Positions 37,401 through 51,500 are shown, counted from the first letter of the stretch. The stretch is DNA of 64,000 nt from Hydractinia symbiolongicarpus (GCF_029227915.1 NC_079887.1:2852001-2916000); one strand, 5' to 3'. Program-made: numbers and translations. Notes: generated from the letters alone by a model not told the origin.

Positions 37401-39335
37401 CTCATTTCCCAAACGATTTTTTAAATTATTATTTTACCACTAAAACGCATGAGACTTGTAGTTTTCAAGAATGTTTTCATTTTTGATTGGACGCTGAATA
37501 AAAGCAGTTTAATCGCCGGCAAACGAAAACCCGCGATTTCCCGTAAATCCCGGGCTTAGCACGTATAGTCGAATGTATACAAAGAAAGTACCCAGTGAGT
37601 AAACTCATTTCCCGAACGATTTTTTAAATTATTTTTTCACCACTAAAACGCATAAGACTTGTAGTTTTTAAAAATGTTTTCATTTTTGATGAGACGCTGA
37701 ATAAAAGAAGTTTAATCGCCGGCAAACGAAAACCCGCGATTCCCCGTAAATCCCGGGCTTGGCCCGTATAGTTAAAAGTATACAAGGAAAGTACCCAGTG
37801 AGTAAACTCATTTCCCGAACGATTTTTTAAATTATTTTTTCACCACTAAAACGCATGAGACTTGTAGTTTTCAAAAATATTTTCATTTTTGATGAGACGC
37901 TGAATAAAAGAAGTTTAATCGCCGGCAAACGAAAACCTGCGATTTCCCTAAATCCCGGACTCGGCCCGTATAGTCAAAAGTATACAAAGAAAGTACACAG
38001 GGAGTAAACTCATTTCCAGAACGATTTTTTAAATTATTTTTTCACCACTAAAACGCATAAGACTTGTAGTTTTTAAAAATGTTTTCATTTTTGATGAGAC
38101 GCTGAATAAAAGAAGTTTAATCGCCGGCAAACGAAAACCCGCGATTTCCCGTAAATCCCGGGCTTGGCCCGTATAGTCAAAAGTATACAAAGAAAGTACC
38201 CAGGGAGTAAACTCATTTCCAGAACGATTTTTTATATTATTTTTTTACCACTAAACGCATGAGACTTGTAGTTTTCAAAAATATTTTCATATTTGATGAG
38301 ACGATGGATAAAAGAAGTTTAATCGCCGGCAAACGAAAACCCGCGATTTCCCGTAAATCCCGAACTCGGCCCGTATAGTCAAAAGTATACAAAGAAAGTA
38401 CCCAGGGAGTAAACTCATTTCCCGAACGATTTTTTAAATTACTTTTTCACCACTAAAACGCATGAGACTTGTAGTTTTCAAAAATGTTTTCATTTTTGAT
38501 GAGACGCTGAATAAAAGAAGTTTAATCGCCGGCAAACGAAAACCCGCGATATCCCGTAAATCCCGGGCTTGGCCCGTATAGTCAAAAGTATACAAAGAAA
38601 GTACCCAGGGAGTAAACTCATTTCCCGAACGTTTTTGTATATTATTTTTTTACCACTAAACGCATGAGACTTGTAGTTTTCAAAAATATTTTCATATTTG
38701 ATGGGACGCTGAATAAAAGAAGTTTAATCGCCGGCAAACGAAAATCAGCGATTTCCCGTAAATCCCGGACTCGGCCCGTATAGTCAAAAGTATACAAAGA
38801 AAGTACCCAGGGAGTAAACTCATTTCCCGAACGATTTTTTAAATTATTTTTTCACCACTAAGCCGCATGAGACTTGTAGTTTTCAAAAATGTTTTCATTT
38901 TTGATGAGACGCTGAATAAAAGAAGTTTAATCGCCGGCAAACGAAAACCTGCGATTTCCCGGAAAATCCCGGACTCGGCCCGTATAGTCAAAAGTATACA
39001 AAGAAAGTACCCAGGGAGTAAACTCATTTCCCGAACGATTTTTTAAATTATTTTTTCACCACTAAACCGCATGAGACTTGTAGTTTTCAAAAATGTTTTC
39101 ATTTTTGATGAGACGCTGAATAAAAGAAGTTTAATCGCCGGCAAACTAAAACCCGCGTTTTTCCGTAAATCCCGGGTTTGGCCCGTATAGTCAAAAGTAT
39201 ACAAAGAAAGTACCCAGGGAGTAAACTCATTTCCCGAACGATTTTTTAAATTACTTTTTCACCACTAAAACGCATGAGACTTGTAGTTTTTAAAAATGTT
39301 TTTATTTTTGATGAAACGCTGAATAAATGAAGTTT
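34420..39335 (-). repeat. Mixed type A, B and C monomers with recombinant units
   Basis: Type A and C monomers alternate, with several hybrids. The monomer at about 34381-34460 starts with type C TATATTATTTTTTTACCACT and continues with type A TTTAAAAATGTTTTCATTTT. A monomer at about 35440 has type C TTTGATGGGACGC followed by type A GAATAAATGAAG. A variant CCCGCGATATCCC recurs at about 35304, 36113, 36521 and 38545. Nothing but satellite is present. Confidence 0.8.
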
Positions 39336-41355
39336 AATCGCCGGCAAACGAAAACCTGCGATTTCCCGTAAATCCTGGACTCGGCCCGTATAGTCAAAAG
39401 TATACAAAGAAAGTACCCAGGGAGTAAACTCATTTCCCGATTTTTATATTATTTTTTCACCACTAAAACGCATGAGACTTGTAGTTTTTAAAAATGTTTT
39501 TATTTTTGATGAAACGCTGAATAAATGAAGTTTAATCGCCGGCAAACGAAAATCCCCGATTTCCCGTAAATCCCGTACTCGGCCTGTATAGTCAAAAGTA
39601 TACAAAGAAAGTACCCAGGGGGTAAACTCATTTCCAGAACTATTATTTAAATTACTTTTTCACCACTAAAACGCATGTGACTTGTAGTTTTTAAAAATGT
39701 TTTCATTTTTGATGAGACGCTGAATAAATGAAGTTTAATCGCCGGCAAACGAAAACCTGCGATTTCCCGTAAATCCTGGACTCGGCCCGTATAGTCAAAA
39801 GTATATAAAGAAAGTACCCAGGAAGTAAACTCATTTCCCAAACGATTTTTTAAATTATTATTTTACCACTAAAACGCATGAGACTTGCAGTTTTCAAGAA
39901 TGTTTTCATTTTTGATTGGACGCTGAATAAAAGCAGTTTAATCGCCGGCAAACGAAAACCCGCGATTTCCCGTAAATCCCGGGCTTGGCACGTATAGTCG
40001 AATGTATACAAAGAAAGTACCCTGTGAGTAAACTCATTTCCAGAACGATTTTTTAAATTATTTTTTCACCACTAAAACGCATAAGACTTGTAGTTTTCCA
40101 AAATATTTTCATTTTTGATGAGACGCTGAATAAAAGCAGTTTAATCGCCGGCAAACGAAAACCTGCGATTTCCCTAAATCCCGGACTCGGCCCGTATAGT
40201 CAAAAGTATACAAAGAAAGTACCCAGGGAGTAAACTCATTTCCAGAACGATTTTTTAAATTATTTTTTCACCACTAAAACGCATAAGACTTGTAGTTTTT
40301 AAAAATGTTTTCATTTTTGTGAGACGCTGAATAAAAGAAGTTTAATCGCCGGCAAACGAAAACCTGCGATTTCCCGTAAATCCTGGACTCGGCCCGTATA
40401 GTCAAAAGTATACAAAGAAAGTACCCAGGGAGTAAACTCATTTCCCGATTTTTATATTATTTTTTCACCACTAAAACGCATGAGACTTGTAGTTTTTAAA
40501 AATGTTTTTATTTTTGATGAAACGCTGAATAAATGAAGTTTAATCGCCGGCAAACGAAAATCCCCGATTTCCCGTAAATCCCGTACTCGGCCTGTATAGT
40601 CAAAAGTATACAAAGAAAGTACCCAGGGGGTAAACTCATTTCCAGAACTATTATTTAAATTACTTTTTCACCACTAAAACGCATGTGACTTGTAGTTTTT
40701 AAAAATGTTTTCATTTTTGATGAGACGCTGAATAAATGAAGTTTAATCGCCGGCAAACGAAAACCTGCGATTTCCCGTAAATCCTGGACTCGGCCCGTAT
40801 AGTCAAAAGTATATAAAGAAAGTACCCAGGAAGTAAACTCATTTCCCAAACGATTTTTTAAATTATTATTTTACCACTAAAACGCATGAGACTTGCAGTT
40901 TTCAAGAATGTTTTCATTTTTGATTGGACGCTGAATAAAAGCAGTTTAATCGCCGGCAAACGAAAACCCGCGATTTCCCGTAAATCCCGGGCTTGGCACG
41001 TATAGTCGAATGTATACAAAGAAAGTACCCTGTGAGTAAACTCATTTCCAGAACGATTTTTTAAATTATTTTTTCACCACTAAAACGCATAAGACTTGTA
41101 GTTTTCCAAAATATTTTCATTTTTGATGAGACGCTGAATAAAAGCAGTTTAATCGCCGGCAAACGAAAACCTGCGATTTCCCTAAATCCCGGACTCGGCC
41201 CGTATAGTCAAAAGTATACAAAGAAAGTACCCAGGGAGTAAACTCATTTCCAGAACGATTTTTTAAATTATTTTTTCACCACTAAAACGCATAAGACTTG
41301 TAGTTTTTAAAAATGTTTTCATTTTTGTGAGACGCTGAATAAAAGAAGTTTAATC
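39335..41355 (-). repeat. Higher-order repeat, 5 monomers, period 1008 bp, two tandem copies
   Basis: Copies at about 39335-40342 and 40343-41355 share a 5-bp contraction (CCCGATTTTTATATT in place of CCCGAACGATTTTTTATATT) at about 39437 and 40445. They also share CCCGTACTCGGCCTG, AGAACTATTATTT, GCATGTGACTTG and ACTTGCAGTTTTCAAG. The 5-mer period is below 5 x 203 because of these small deletions. Confidence 0.9.
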
Positions 41356-41479
41356 GCCGGTAAACGAAAACCCGCGTTTTCCCGTAAATCCCGGGCTTGG
41401 CCCGTATAGTTAAAAGTATACAAGGAAAGTACCCAGTGAGTAAACTCATTTCCCGAACGATTTTTTAAATTATTTTTTC

Positions 41480-44400
41480 ACCACTAAAACGCACGAGACT
41501 TGTAGTTTTCAAAAATATTTTCATTTTTGATGAGACGCTGAATAAAAGCAGTTTAATCGCCGGCGAACAAAACCCTGCGATTTCCCTAAATCCCGGACTC
41601 GGCCCGTATAGTCAAAAGTATACAAAGAAAGTACCCAGGGAGTAAACTCATTTCCAGAACGATTTTTTAAATTATTTTTTCACCACTAAAACGGATAAGA
41701 CTTGTAGTTTTTAAAAATGTTTTCATTTTTGATGAGACGCTGAATAAAAGAAGTTTAATTGCCGGCAAACGAAAACCCGCGATTCCCCGTAAATGCCGGG
41801 CTTGGCCCGTATAGTCAAAAGTATACAAAGAAAGTACCCAGGGAGTAAACTCATTTCCCGAACGATTTTTTATATTATTTTTTTACCACTAAACGCATGA
41901 GACTTGTAGTTTTCAAAAATATTTTCATATTTGATGAGACGCTGGATAAAAGAAGTTTAATCGCCGGCAAACGAAAACCCGCGATTTCCCGTAAATCCCG
42001 AACTCGTCCCGTATAGTCAAAAGTATACAAAGAAAGTACCCAGGGAGTAATTTCATTTCCCGAACGATTTTTTAAATTATTTTTTCACCACTAAAACGCA
42101 TAAGACTTGTAGTTTTTAAAAATGTTTTCATTTTTGTGAGAGGCTGAATAAAAGAAGTTTAATCGCCGGTAAACGAAAACCCGCGATTTCCCGTAAATCC
42201 CGGGTTTGGCCCGTATAGTTAAAAGTATACAAGGAAAGTACCCAGTGAGTAAACTCATTTCCCGAACGATTTTTTAAATTATTTTTTCACCACTAAAACG
42301 CACGAGACTTGTAGTTTTCAAAAATATTTTCATTTTTGATGAGACGCTGAATAAAAGCAGTTTAATCGCCGGCGAACAAAAACCTGCAATTTCCCTAAAT
42401 CCCGGACTCGGCCCGTATAGTCAAAAGTATACAAAGAAAGTACCCAGGGAGTAAACTCATTTTCAGAACGATTTTTTAAATTATTTTTTCACCACTAAAA
42501 CGGATAAGACTTGTAGTTTTTAAAAATGTTTTCATTTTTCATGAAACGCTGAATAAAAGAAGTTTAATTGCCGGCAAACGAAAACCCGCGATTTCCCGTA
42601 AATCCCGGGCTTGGCCCGTATAGTCAAAAGTATACAAAGAAAGTACCCAGGGAGTAAACTCATTTCCCGAACGATTTTTTATATTATTTTTTTACCACTA
42701 AACGCATGAGACTTGTAGTTTTCAAAAATATTTTCATATTTGATGAGACGCTGGATAAAAGAAGTTTAATCGCCGGCAAACGAAAACCCGCGATTTCCCG
42801 TAAATCCCGAACTCGGCCCGTATAGTCAAAAGTATACAAAGAAAGTACCCAGGGAGTAAACTCATTTCCCGAACGATTTTTTAAATTATTTTTTCACCAC
42901 TAAAACGCATAAGACTTGTAGTTTTCAAAAATATTTTCATTTTTGATGAGACGCTGAATAAAAGCAGTTTAATCGCCGGCGAACAAAAACCTGCGATTTC
43001 CCTAAATCCCGGACTCGGCCCGTATAGTCAAAAGTATACAAAGAAAGTACCCAGGGAGTAAACTCATTTCCAGAACGATTTTTTAAATTATTTTTTCACC
43101 ACTAAAACGGATAAGACTTGTAGTTTTTAAAAATGTTTTCATTTTTGATGAGACGCTGAATAAAAGAAGTTTAATTGCCGGCAAACGAAAACCCGCGATT
43201 TCCCGTAAATCCCGGGCTTGGCCCGTATAGTCAAAAGTATACAAAGAAAGTACCCAGGGAGTAAACTCATTTCCCGAACGATTTTTTATATTATTTTTTT
43301 ACCACTAAACGCATGAGACTTGTAGTTTTCAAAAATATTTTCATATTTGATGAGACGCTGGATAAAAGAAGTTTAATCGCCGGCAAACGAAAACCCGCGA
43401 TTTCCCGTAAATCCCGAACTCGTCCCGTATAGTCAAAAGTATACAAAGAAAGTACCCAGGGAGTAATTTCATTTCCCGAACGATTTTTTAAATTATTTTT
43501 TCACCACTAAAACGCATAAGACTTGTAGTTTTTAAAAATGTTTTCATTTTTGTGAGAGGCTGAATAAAAGAAGTTTAATCGCCGGTAAACGAAAACCCGC
43601 GATTTCCCGTAAATCCCGGGTTTGGCCCGTATAGTTAAAAGTATACAAGGAAAGTACCCAGTGAGTAAACTCATTTCCCGAACGATTTTTTAAATTATTT
43701 TTTCACCACTAAAACGCACGAGACTTGTAGTTTTCAAAAATATTTTCATTTTTGATGAGACGCTGAATAAAAGCAGTTTAATCGCCGGCGAACAAAAACC
43801 TGCAATTTCCCTAAATCCCGGACTCGGCCCGTATAGTCAAAAGTATACAAAGAAAGTACCCAGGGAGTAAACTCATTTTCAGAACGATTTTTTAAATTAT
43901 TTTTTCACCACTAAAACGGATAAGACTTGTAGTTTTTAAAAATGTTTTCATTTTTCATGAAACGCTGAATAAAAGAAGTTTAATTGCCGGCAAACGAAAA
44001 CCCGCGATTTCCCGTAAATCCCGGGCTTGGCCCGTATAGTCAAAAGTATACAAAGAAAGTACCCAGGGAGTAAACTCATTTCCCGAACGATTTTTTATAT
44101 TATTTTTTTACCACTAAACGCATGAGACTTGTAGTTTTCAAAAATATTTTCATATTTGATGAGACGCTGGATAAAAGAAGTTTAATCGCCGGCAAACGAA
44201 AACCCGCGATTTCCCGTAAATCCCGAACTCGGCCCGTATAGTCAAAAGTATACAAAGAAAGTACCCAGGGAGTAAACTCATTTCCCGAACGATTTTTTAA
44301 ATTATTTTTTCACCACTAAAACGCATAAGACTTGTAGTTTTCAAAAATATTTTCATTTTTGATGAGACGCTGAATAAAAGCAGTTTAATCGCCGGCGAAC

Positions 44401-45480
44401 AAAAACCTGCGATTTCCCTAAATCCCGGACTCGGCCCGTATAGTCAAAAGTATACAAAGAAAGTACCCAGGGAGTAAACTCATTTCCAGAACGATTTTTT
44501 AAATTATTTTTTCACCACTAAAACGGATAAGACTTGTAGTTTTTAAAAATGTTTTCATTTTTGATGAGACGCTGAATAAAAGAAGTTTAATTGCCGGCAA
44601 ACGAAAACCCGCGATTTCCCGTAAATCCCGGGCTTGGCCCGTATAGTCAAAAGTATACAAAGAAAGTACCCAGGGAGTAAACTCATTTCCCGAACGATTT
44701 TTTATATTATTTTTTTACCACTAAACGCATGAGACTTGTAGTTTTCAAAAATATTTTCATATTTGATGAGACGCTGGATAAAAGAAGTTTAATCGCCGGC
44801 AAACGAAAACCCGCGATTTCCCGTAAATCCCGAACTCGGCCCGTATAGTCAAAAGTATACAAAGAAAGTACCCAGGGAGTAAACTCATTTCCCGAACGAT
44901 TTTTTAAATTATATTTTCACCACTAAAACGCATAAGACTTGTAGTTTTTAAAAATGTTTTCATTTTTGTGAGACGCTGAATAAAAGAAGTTTAATCGCCG
45001 GTAAACGAAAACCCGCGATTTCCCGTAAATCCCGGGCTTGGCCCGTATAGTTAAAAGTATACAAGGAAAGTACCCAGTGAGTAAACTCATTTCCCGAACG
45101 ATTTTTTAAATTATTTTTTCACCACTAAAACGCACGAGAATTGTAGTTCTCAAAAATATTTTCATTTTTGATGAGACGCTGAATAAAAGCAGTTTAATCG
45201 CCGACGAACGAAAACCTGCGATTTCCCTAAATCCCGGACTCGGCCCGTATAGTCAAAAGTATACAAAGAAAGTACCCAGGGAGTAAACTCATTTCCAGAA
45301 CGATTTTTTAAATTATTTTTTCACCACTAAAACGCATAAGACTTGTAGTTTTTAAAAATGTTTTCATTTTTGATGAGACGCTGAATAAAAGAAGTTTAAT
45401 TGCCGGCAAACGAAAACCCGCGATTTCCCGTAAATCCCGGGCTTGGCCCGTATAGTCAAAAGTATACAAAGAAAGTACCC
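41480..45480 (-). repeat. Higher-order repeat, 7 monomers, period 1416 bp, nearly three copies
   Basis: Private variants recur at 1416 bp: CCCGAACTCGTCCC at about 41998 and 43414, GGAGTAATTTCATTTCC at about 42045 and 43461, and CATTTTTCATGAAACGC at about 42533 and 43949. The third, partial copy from about 44312 keeps CCGGTAAACG, TTAAAAGTATACAAGG and a CACGAG variant but has GAACTCGGCCC. The unit contains monomers with GCGAACAAAAACCTGC and TTTAATTGCCGG. This is the clearest run of consecutive higher-order units in the right arm. Confidence 0.88.
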
Positions 45481-48400
45481 AGGGAGTAAACTCATTTCCC
45501 GAACGATTTTTTATAATATATTCTTGCCACTAAACGCATGAGACTTGTAGTTTTCAAAAATGTTTTCATCTTTGATGAGAAGCTGAATAAAAGAAGTTTA
45601 ATCGCCGGCAAACGAAAACCCGCAATATCCCGTAAATCCCGGGCTTGGCCCGTATAGTCAAAACTATACAAAGAGAGTACCCAGGGAGTAAACTCATTTC
45701 CCGAACGATTTTTTATATTATTTTTTTACCACTAAACGCATGAGACTTGTAGTTTTCAAAAATATTTTCATATTTGATGGGACGCTGAATAAAAGAAGTT
45801 TAATCGCCGGCAAACGAAAACCTGCGATTTCCCGTAAATCCTGGACTCGGCCCGTATAGTCAAAAGTATACAAAGAGAGTACCCAGGGAGTAAACTCATT
45901 TCCCGAACGATTTTTTATATTATTTTTTTACCACTAAACGCATGAGACTTGTAGTTTTCAAAAATATTTTCATATTTGATGGGACGCTGAATAAAAGAAG
46001 TTTAATCGCCGGCAAACGAAAACCCGCAATATCCCGTAAATCCCGGGCTTGGCCCGTATAGTCAAAACTATACAAAGAGAGTACCCAGGGAGTAAACTCA
46101 TTTCCCGAACGATTTTTTATATTATTTTTTTACCACTAAACGCATGAGACTTGTAGTTTTCAAAAATATTTTCATATTTGATGGGACGCTGAATAAAAGA
46201 AGTTTAATCGCCGGCAAACGAAAATCCCCGATTTCCCGTAAATCCCGGACTCTGCCCGTATAGTCAAAAGTATACAAAGAAAGTACCCAGGGAGTAAACT
46301 CATTTCCCGAACGATTATTTAAATTACTTTTTCACCACTAAAACGCATGAGACTTGTAGTTTTTAAAAATGTTTTCATTTTTGATGAGACGCTGAATAAA
46401 TGAAGTTTAATCGCCGGCAAACGAAAACCTGCGATTTCCCGTAAATCCTGGACTCGGCCCGTATAGTCAAAAGTATACAAAGAAAGTACCCAGGAAGTAA
46501 ACTCATTTCCCAAACGATTTTTTAAATTATTATTTCACCACTAAAACGCATGAGACTTGTAGTTTTCAAGAATGTTTTCATTTTTGATGAGACGCTGAAT
46601 AAAAGAAGTTTAATCGCCGGCAATCGAAAACCCGCGATTTCCCGTAAATCCCGGGCTTGGCACGTATAGTCGAATGTATACAAAGAAAGTACCCTGTGAG
46701 TAAACTCATTTCGAGAACGATTTTTTAAATTATTTTTTCACGACTAAAACGCATAAGACTTGTAGTTTTTAAAAATGTTTTCATTTTTGATGAGACGCTG
46801 AATAAAAGAAGTTTAATCGCCGGCAAACGGAAACCCGCGATTTCCCGTAAATCCCGGCTTGGCCCGTATAGTCAAAAGTATACAAAGAAATTACCCAGGG
46901 AGTAAACTCATTTCCCAAACGATTTTTTAAATTATTTTTTCACCACTAAAACGCATGAGACTTGTAGTTTTCGAAAATGTTTTCATTTTTGATGAGACGC
47001 TGAATAAAAGCAGTTTAATCGCTGGCAAACGAAAACCTGCGATTTCCTTAAATCCCGGACTCGGCCCGTATAGTCAAAAGTATAAAAAGAAAGTACCCAG
47101 GGAGCAAACTCATTTCCAGAACGATTTTTTAAATTATTTTTTCACCACTAAAACGCATAAGACTTGTAGTTTTTAAAAAAGTTTTCATTTTTGATGAGAC
47201 GCTGAATAAAAGAAGTTTAATCGCCGGCAAACAAAAACCTGCGATTTCCCGTAAATCCTAGACTCGGCCCGTATAGTCAAAAGTATACAAATAAAAAGTA
47301 ACCAGGGAGTAAACTCATTTCCCAAACGATTTTTTAAATTATTATTTCACCACTAAAGCCCATGAGACTTGTAGTTTTTAAAAATATTTTCATTTTTGAT
47401 GAGACGTTGAATAAAAGCAGTTTAATCGCCGGCAAACGAACACCTGCGATTTCCCCAAATCCCGGACTCGGCCCGTATAGTCAAAAGTATACAAAGAAAG
47501 TACCCGGGGAGTAAACTCATTTCCAGAACGATTTTTTAAATTATTTTTTCACCACTAAAACGCATAAGACTTGTAGTTTTTAAAAATGTTTTCATTTTTG
47601 ATGAGACGCTGAATAAAAGAAGTTTAATCGCCGGCAAACGAAAACCCGCGATTTCCCGTAAATCCCGGGCTTGGCCTGTATAGTCAAAAGTATACAAAGA
47701 AAGTACCCAGGGAGTAAACTCATTTCCCGAACGATTTTTTATATTATTTTTTTACCACTAAACCGCATGAGACTTGTAGTTTTCAAAAATGTTTTCATTT
47801 TTGATGAGACGCTGAATAAAAGAAGTTTAATCGCCGGCAAACTAAAACCCGCGTTTTTCCGTAAATCCCGGGCTTGGCCCGTATAGTCAAAAGTATACAA
47901 AGAAAGTACACAGGGAGTAAACTCACTTCCCGAACGATTTTTTAAATTACTTTTTCACCACTAAAACGCATGAGACTTGTAGTTTTTAAAAATGTTTTCA
48001 TTTTTGATGAGACGCTGAATAAATGAAGTTTAATCGCCGGCAAACGAAAACCTGCGATTTCCCGTAAATCCTGGACTCGGCCCGTATAGTCAAAAGTATA
48101 CAAAGAAAGTACCCAGGGAGTAAACTCATTTCCCGAACGATTTTTTATATTATTTTTTTACCACTAAACGCATGAGACTTGTAGTATTTAAAAATATTTT
48201 CATTTTTGATGAGACGCTGAATAAAAAAAGTTTAATCGCCGGCAAACGAAAACCCGCGATTTCCCGTAAATCCCGGACTCTGCCCGTATAGTCAAAAGTA
48301 TACAAAGAAAGTATCCAGGGTGTAAACTCATTTCCCGAACGATTTTTTAAATTATTATTTCACCACTAAAGCCCATGAGACTTGTAGTATTTAAAAATAT

Positions 48401-48590
48401 TTTCATTTTTGATGAGACGCTGAATAAAAGAAGTTTAATCGCCGGCGAACGAAAAACCGCGACTTCCTGTAAATCCCGGACTCGGCCCGTATAGTCAAAA
48501 GTATACAAAGAAAGTACCCAGGGAGTAAACTCATTTCCCGAACGATTTTTTAAATTATTTTTTCACCACTAAAACGCATGAGACTTGTTG
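45480..48590 (-). repeat. Mixed monomers with a 2-mer repeat at 45.6-46.1 kb
   Basis: The variant CCCGCAATATCCCG followed by AAAACTATACAAAGAGAG occurs at about 45621 and 46025, 404 bp apart. Other monomers are type A, B and C without an obvious repeat unit. Rare variants include AATAAAAAGTAACC at about 47290 and GTACCCGGGGAG at about 47501. Confidence 0.8.
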
Positions 48591-51500
48591 TTTTTAAAAA
48601 TGTTTTCATTTTTGATGAGACGCTGAATAAAAGAAGTTTAATTGCCGGCAAACGAAAACCCGCGATTTCCCGTAAATCCCGGCTTGGCCCGTATAGTCAA
48701 AAGTATACAAAGAAACTACCCAGGGAGTAAACTCATTTCCCGAACGATTTTTTAAATTATTTTTTCACCACTAAAACGCATGAGACTTGTAGCTTTCAAA
48801 AATGTTTTCATTTTTGATGAGACGCTGAATAAAAGCAGTTTAATCGCCGGCAAACGAAAACCTGCGATTTCCCTAAATCCCGGACTCGGCCCGTATAGTC
48901 AAAAGAATACAAAGAAAGTACCCAGGGAGTAAACTCATTTCCCGAGCGATTTTTTAAATTACTTTTTCACAACTAAAACGCATGAGACTTGTAATTTTCA
49001 AGAATGTTTTTCTTTTTGAAGAGACGCTGAATAAAAGCAGTTTAATCGCCGGCAAAAGAAAACCCGCGATTTCCCGTAAATCCCGGGTTTATTTTTTCAC
49101 CAATAAAACGCATGAGACTTGTAGTTTTCAAAAATGTTTTCATTTTTGATGAGACGCTGAATAAAAGCAGTTTAATCGCCGGCAAACGAAAACCTGCGAT
49201 TTCCCTAAATCCCGGACTCGGCCCGTATAGTCAAAAGTATACAAAGAAAGTACCCAGGGAGTAAACTCATTTCCAGAACGATTTTTTAAATTATTTTTTC
49301 ACCACTAAAACGCATAAGACTTGTAGTTTTTAAAAATGTTTTCATTTTTGATGAGACGCTGAATAAAAGAAGTTTAATCGCCGGCAAACGAAAACCCGCG
49401 ATTTCCCGTAAATCCCGGACTCGGCCCGTATAGTCAAAAGTATACAAAGAAAGTACCCAGTGAGTAAACTCATTTCCCGAACGATTTTTTATATTATCTT
49501 TTTACCACTAAACGCATGAGACTTGTAGTTTTCAAAAATATTTTCATATTTGATGGGACGCTGGATAAAAGAAGTTTAATCGCCGGCAAACGAAAATCCG
49601 CGATTTCCCGTAAATCCCGGACTCGGCCCGTATAGTCAAAAGTATACAAAGAAAGTACCCAGGGAGTAAACTCATTTCCCGAACGATTTTTTAAATTACT
49701 TTTTCACCACTAAAACGCATGAGACTTGTAGTTTTTAAAAATGTTTTCATTTTTGATGAGACGCTGAATAAATGAAGTTTAATCGCCGGCAATCGAAAAC
49801 CTGCGATTTCCCGTAAATCCTGGACTCGGCCCGTATAGTCAAAAGTATACAAAGAAAGTACCCAGGAAGTAAACTCATTTCCCAAACGATTTTTTAAATT
49901 ATTATTTCACCACCAAAACGCGTGAGACTTGTAGTTTTCAAGAATGTTTTCATTTTTGATGAGACGCTGAATAAAAGCAGTTTAATCGCCGGCAAACGAA
50001 AACCCGCGATTTCCCGTAAATCCCGGGCTTGGCACGTATAGTCGAATGTATACAAAGAAAGTACCCTGTGAGTAAACTCATTTCCAGAACGATTTTTTAA
50101 ATTATTTTTTCACCACTAAAACGCATAAGACTTGTAGTTTTTAAAAATGTTTTCATTTTTGATGAGACGCTGAATAAAAGAAGTTTAATCGCCGGCAAAC
50201 GAAAACCCGCGATTTCCCGTAAATCCCGGCTTGGCCCGTATAGTCAAAAGTATACAAAGAAACTACCCAGGGAGTAAACTCATTTCCCGAACGATTTTTT
50301 AAATTATTTTTTCACCACTAAAACGCATGAGACTTGTAGCTTTCAAAAATGTTTTCATTTTTGATGAGACGCTGAATAAAAGCAGTTTAATCGCCGGCAA
50401 ACGAAAACCTGCGATTTCCCTAAATCCCGGACTCGGCCCGTATAGTCAAAAGAATACAAAGAAAGTACCCAGGGAGTAAACTCATTTCCCGAGCGATTTT
50501 TTAAATTACTTTTTCACAACTAAAACGCATGAGACTTGTAGTTTTCAAGAATGTTTTTCTTTTTGAAGAGACGCTGAATAAAAGCAGTTTAATCGCCGGC
50601 AAAAGAGAACCCGCGATTTCCCGTAAATCCCAGGCTTGGCACGTATAGTCGAATGTATACAAAAAAAGTACCCTGTGAGTAAACTCATTTCCAGAACGAT
50701 TTTTTAAATTATTTTTTCACCACTAAAACGCATAAGACTTGTAGTTTTTAAAGACGTTTTCATTTTTGATGAGACGCTGAATAAAAGCAGTTTAATCGCC
50801 GGCAAACGAAAACCTGCGATTTCCCTAAATCCTGGACTCGGCCCGTATAGTCAAAAGTATACAAAGAAAGTACCCAGGGAGTAAACTCATTTCCAGAGCG
50901 ATTTTTTAAATTATTTTTTCACCACTAAAACGCATAAGACTTGTAGTTTTTAAAAATGTTTTCATTTTTGATGAGACGCTGAATAAAAGAAGTTTAATCG
51001 CCGGCAAACGAAAACCCGCGATTTCCCGTAAATCCCGGACTCGGCCCGTATAGTCAAAAGTATACAAAGAAAGTACCCAGGGAGTAAACTCATTTCCCGA
51101 ACAATTTTTTATATTATCTTTTTACCACTAAACGCATGAGACTTGTAGTTTTCAAAAATATTTTCATATTTGATGGGACGCTGGATAAAAGAAGTTTAAT
51201 CGCCGGCAAACGAAAATCCGCGATTTCCCGTAAATCCCGGACTCGGCCCGTATAGTCAAAAGTATACAAAGAAAGTACCCAGGGAGTAAACTCATTTCCC
51301 GAACGATTTTTTAAATTACTTTTTCACCACTAAAACGCATGAGACTTGTAGTTTTCAAAAATGTTTTCATTTTTGATGAGACGCTGAATAAAAGAAGTTT
51401 AATCGCCGGCAAACGAAAACCTGCGATTTCCCGTAAATCCTGGACTCGGCCCGTATAGTCAAAAGTATACAAAGAAAGTACCCAGGGAGTAAACTCATTT
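48590..51500 (-). repeat. Higher-order repeat, 8 monomers, period 1620 bp, first copy shortened
   Basis: Private variants TTGTAGCTTTCAAAAATG (48787 and 50334), AAAAGAATACAAAG, TTTTTCACAACTAAAACG and TTTTTCTTTTTGAAGAGACG are shared at a distance of 1547 bp. Downstream of 49100 the shared positions are 1620 bp apart, for example GACGCTGAATAAAAGCAG at about 49153 and 50773, and ATATTATCTT at 49491 and 51111. The 73-bp difference is an internal deletion in the first copy. Confidence 0.87.
49070..49100 (-). other. Truncated monomer with a 73-bp deletion
   Basis: At about 49080 the sequence passes from CGTAAATCCCGGG through TTT directly to ATTTTTTCACCAATAAAACG. The stretch that normally lies between (CTTGGC, the GTATAC palindrome, the CCCTGTGAG block and AACGATTTTTTAAATT) is missing. 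The related copy 1547-1620 bp downstream (about 50627-50715) is complete. Counting it against this copy gives 73 deleted bases, matching the change in spacing. It is the largest internal deletion of a monomer that I noticed. Confidence 0.88.

Noticed and set aside
49070-49100. Insertion of foreign DNA at the irregular spacing near 49080
   Set aside because: The spacing change is a 73-bp loss. Both flanks are ordinary monomer sequence.
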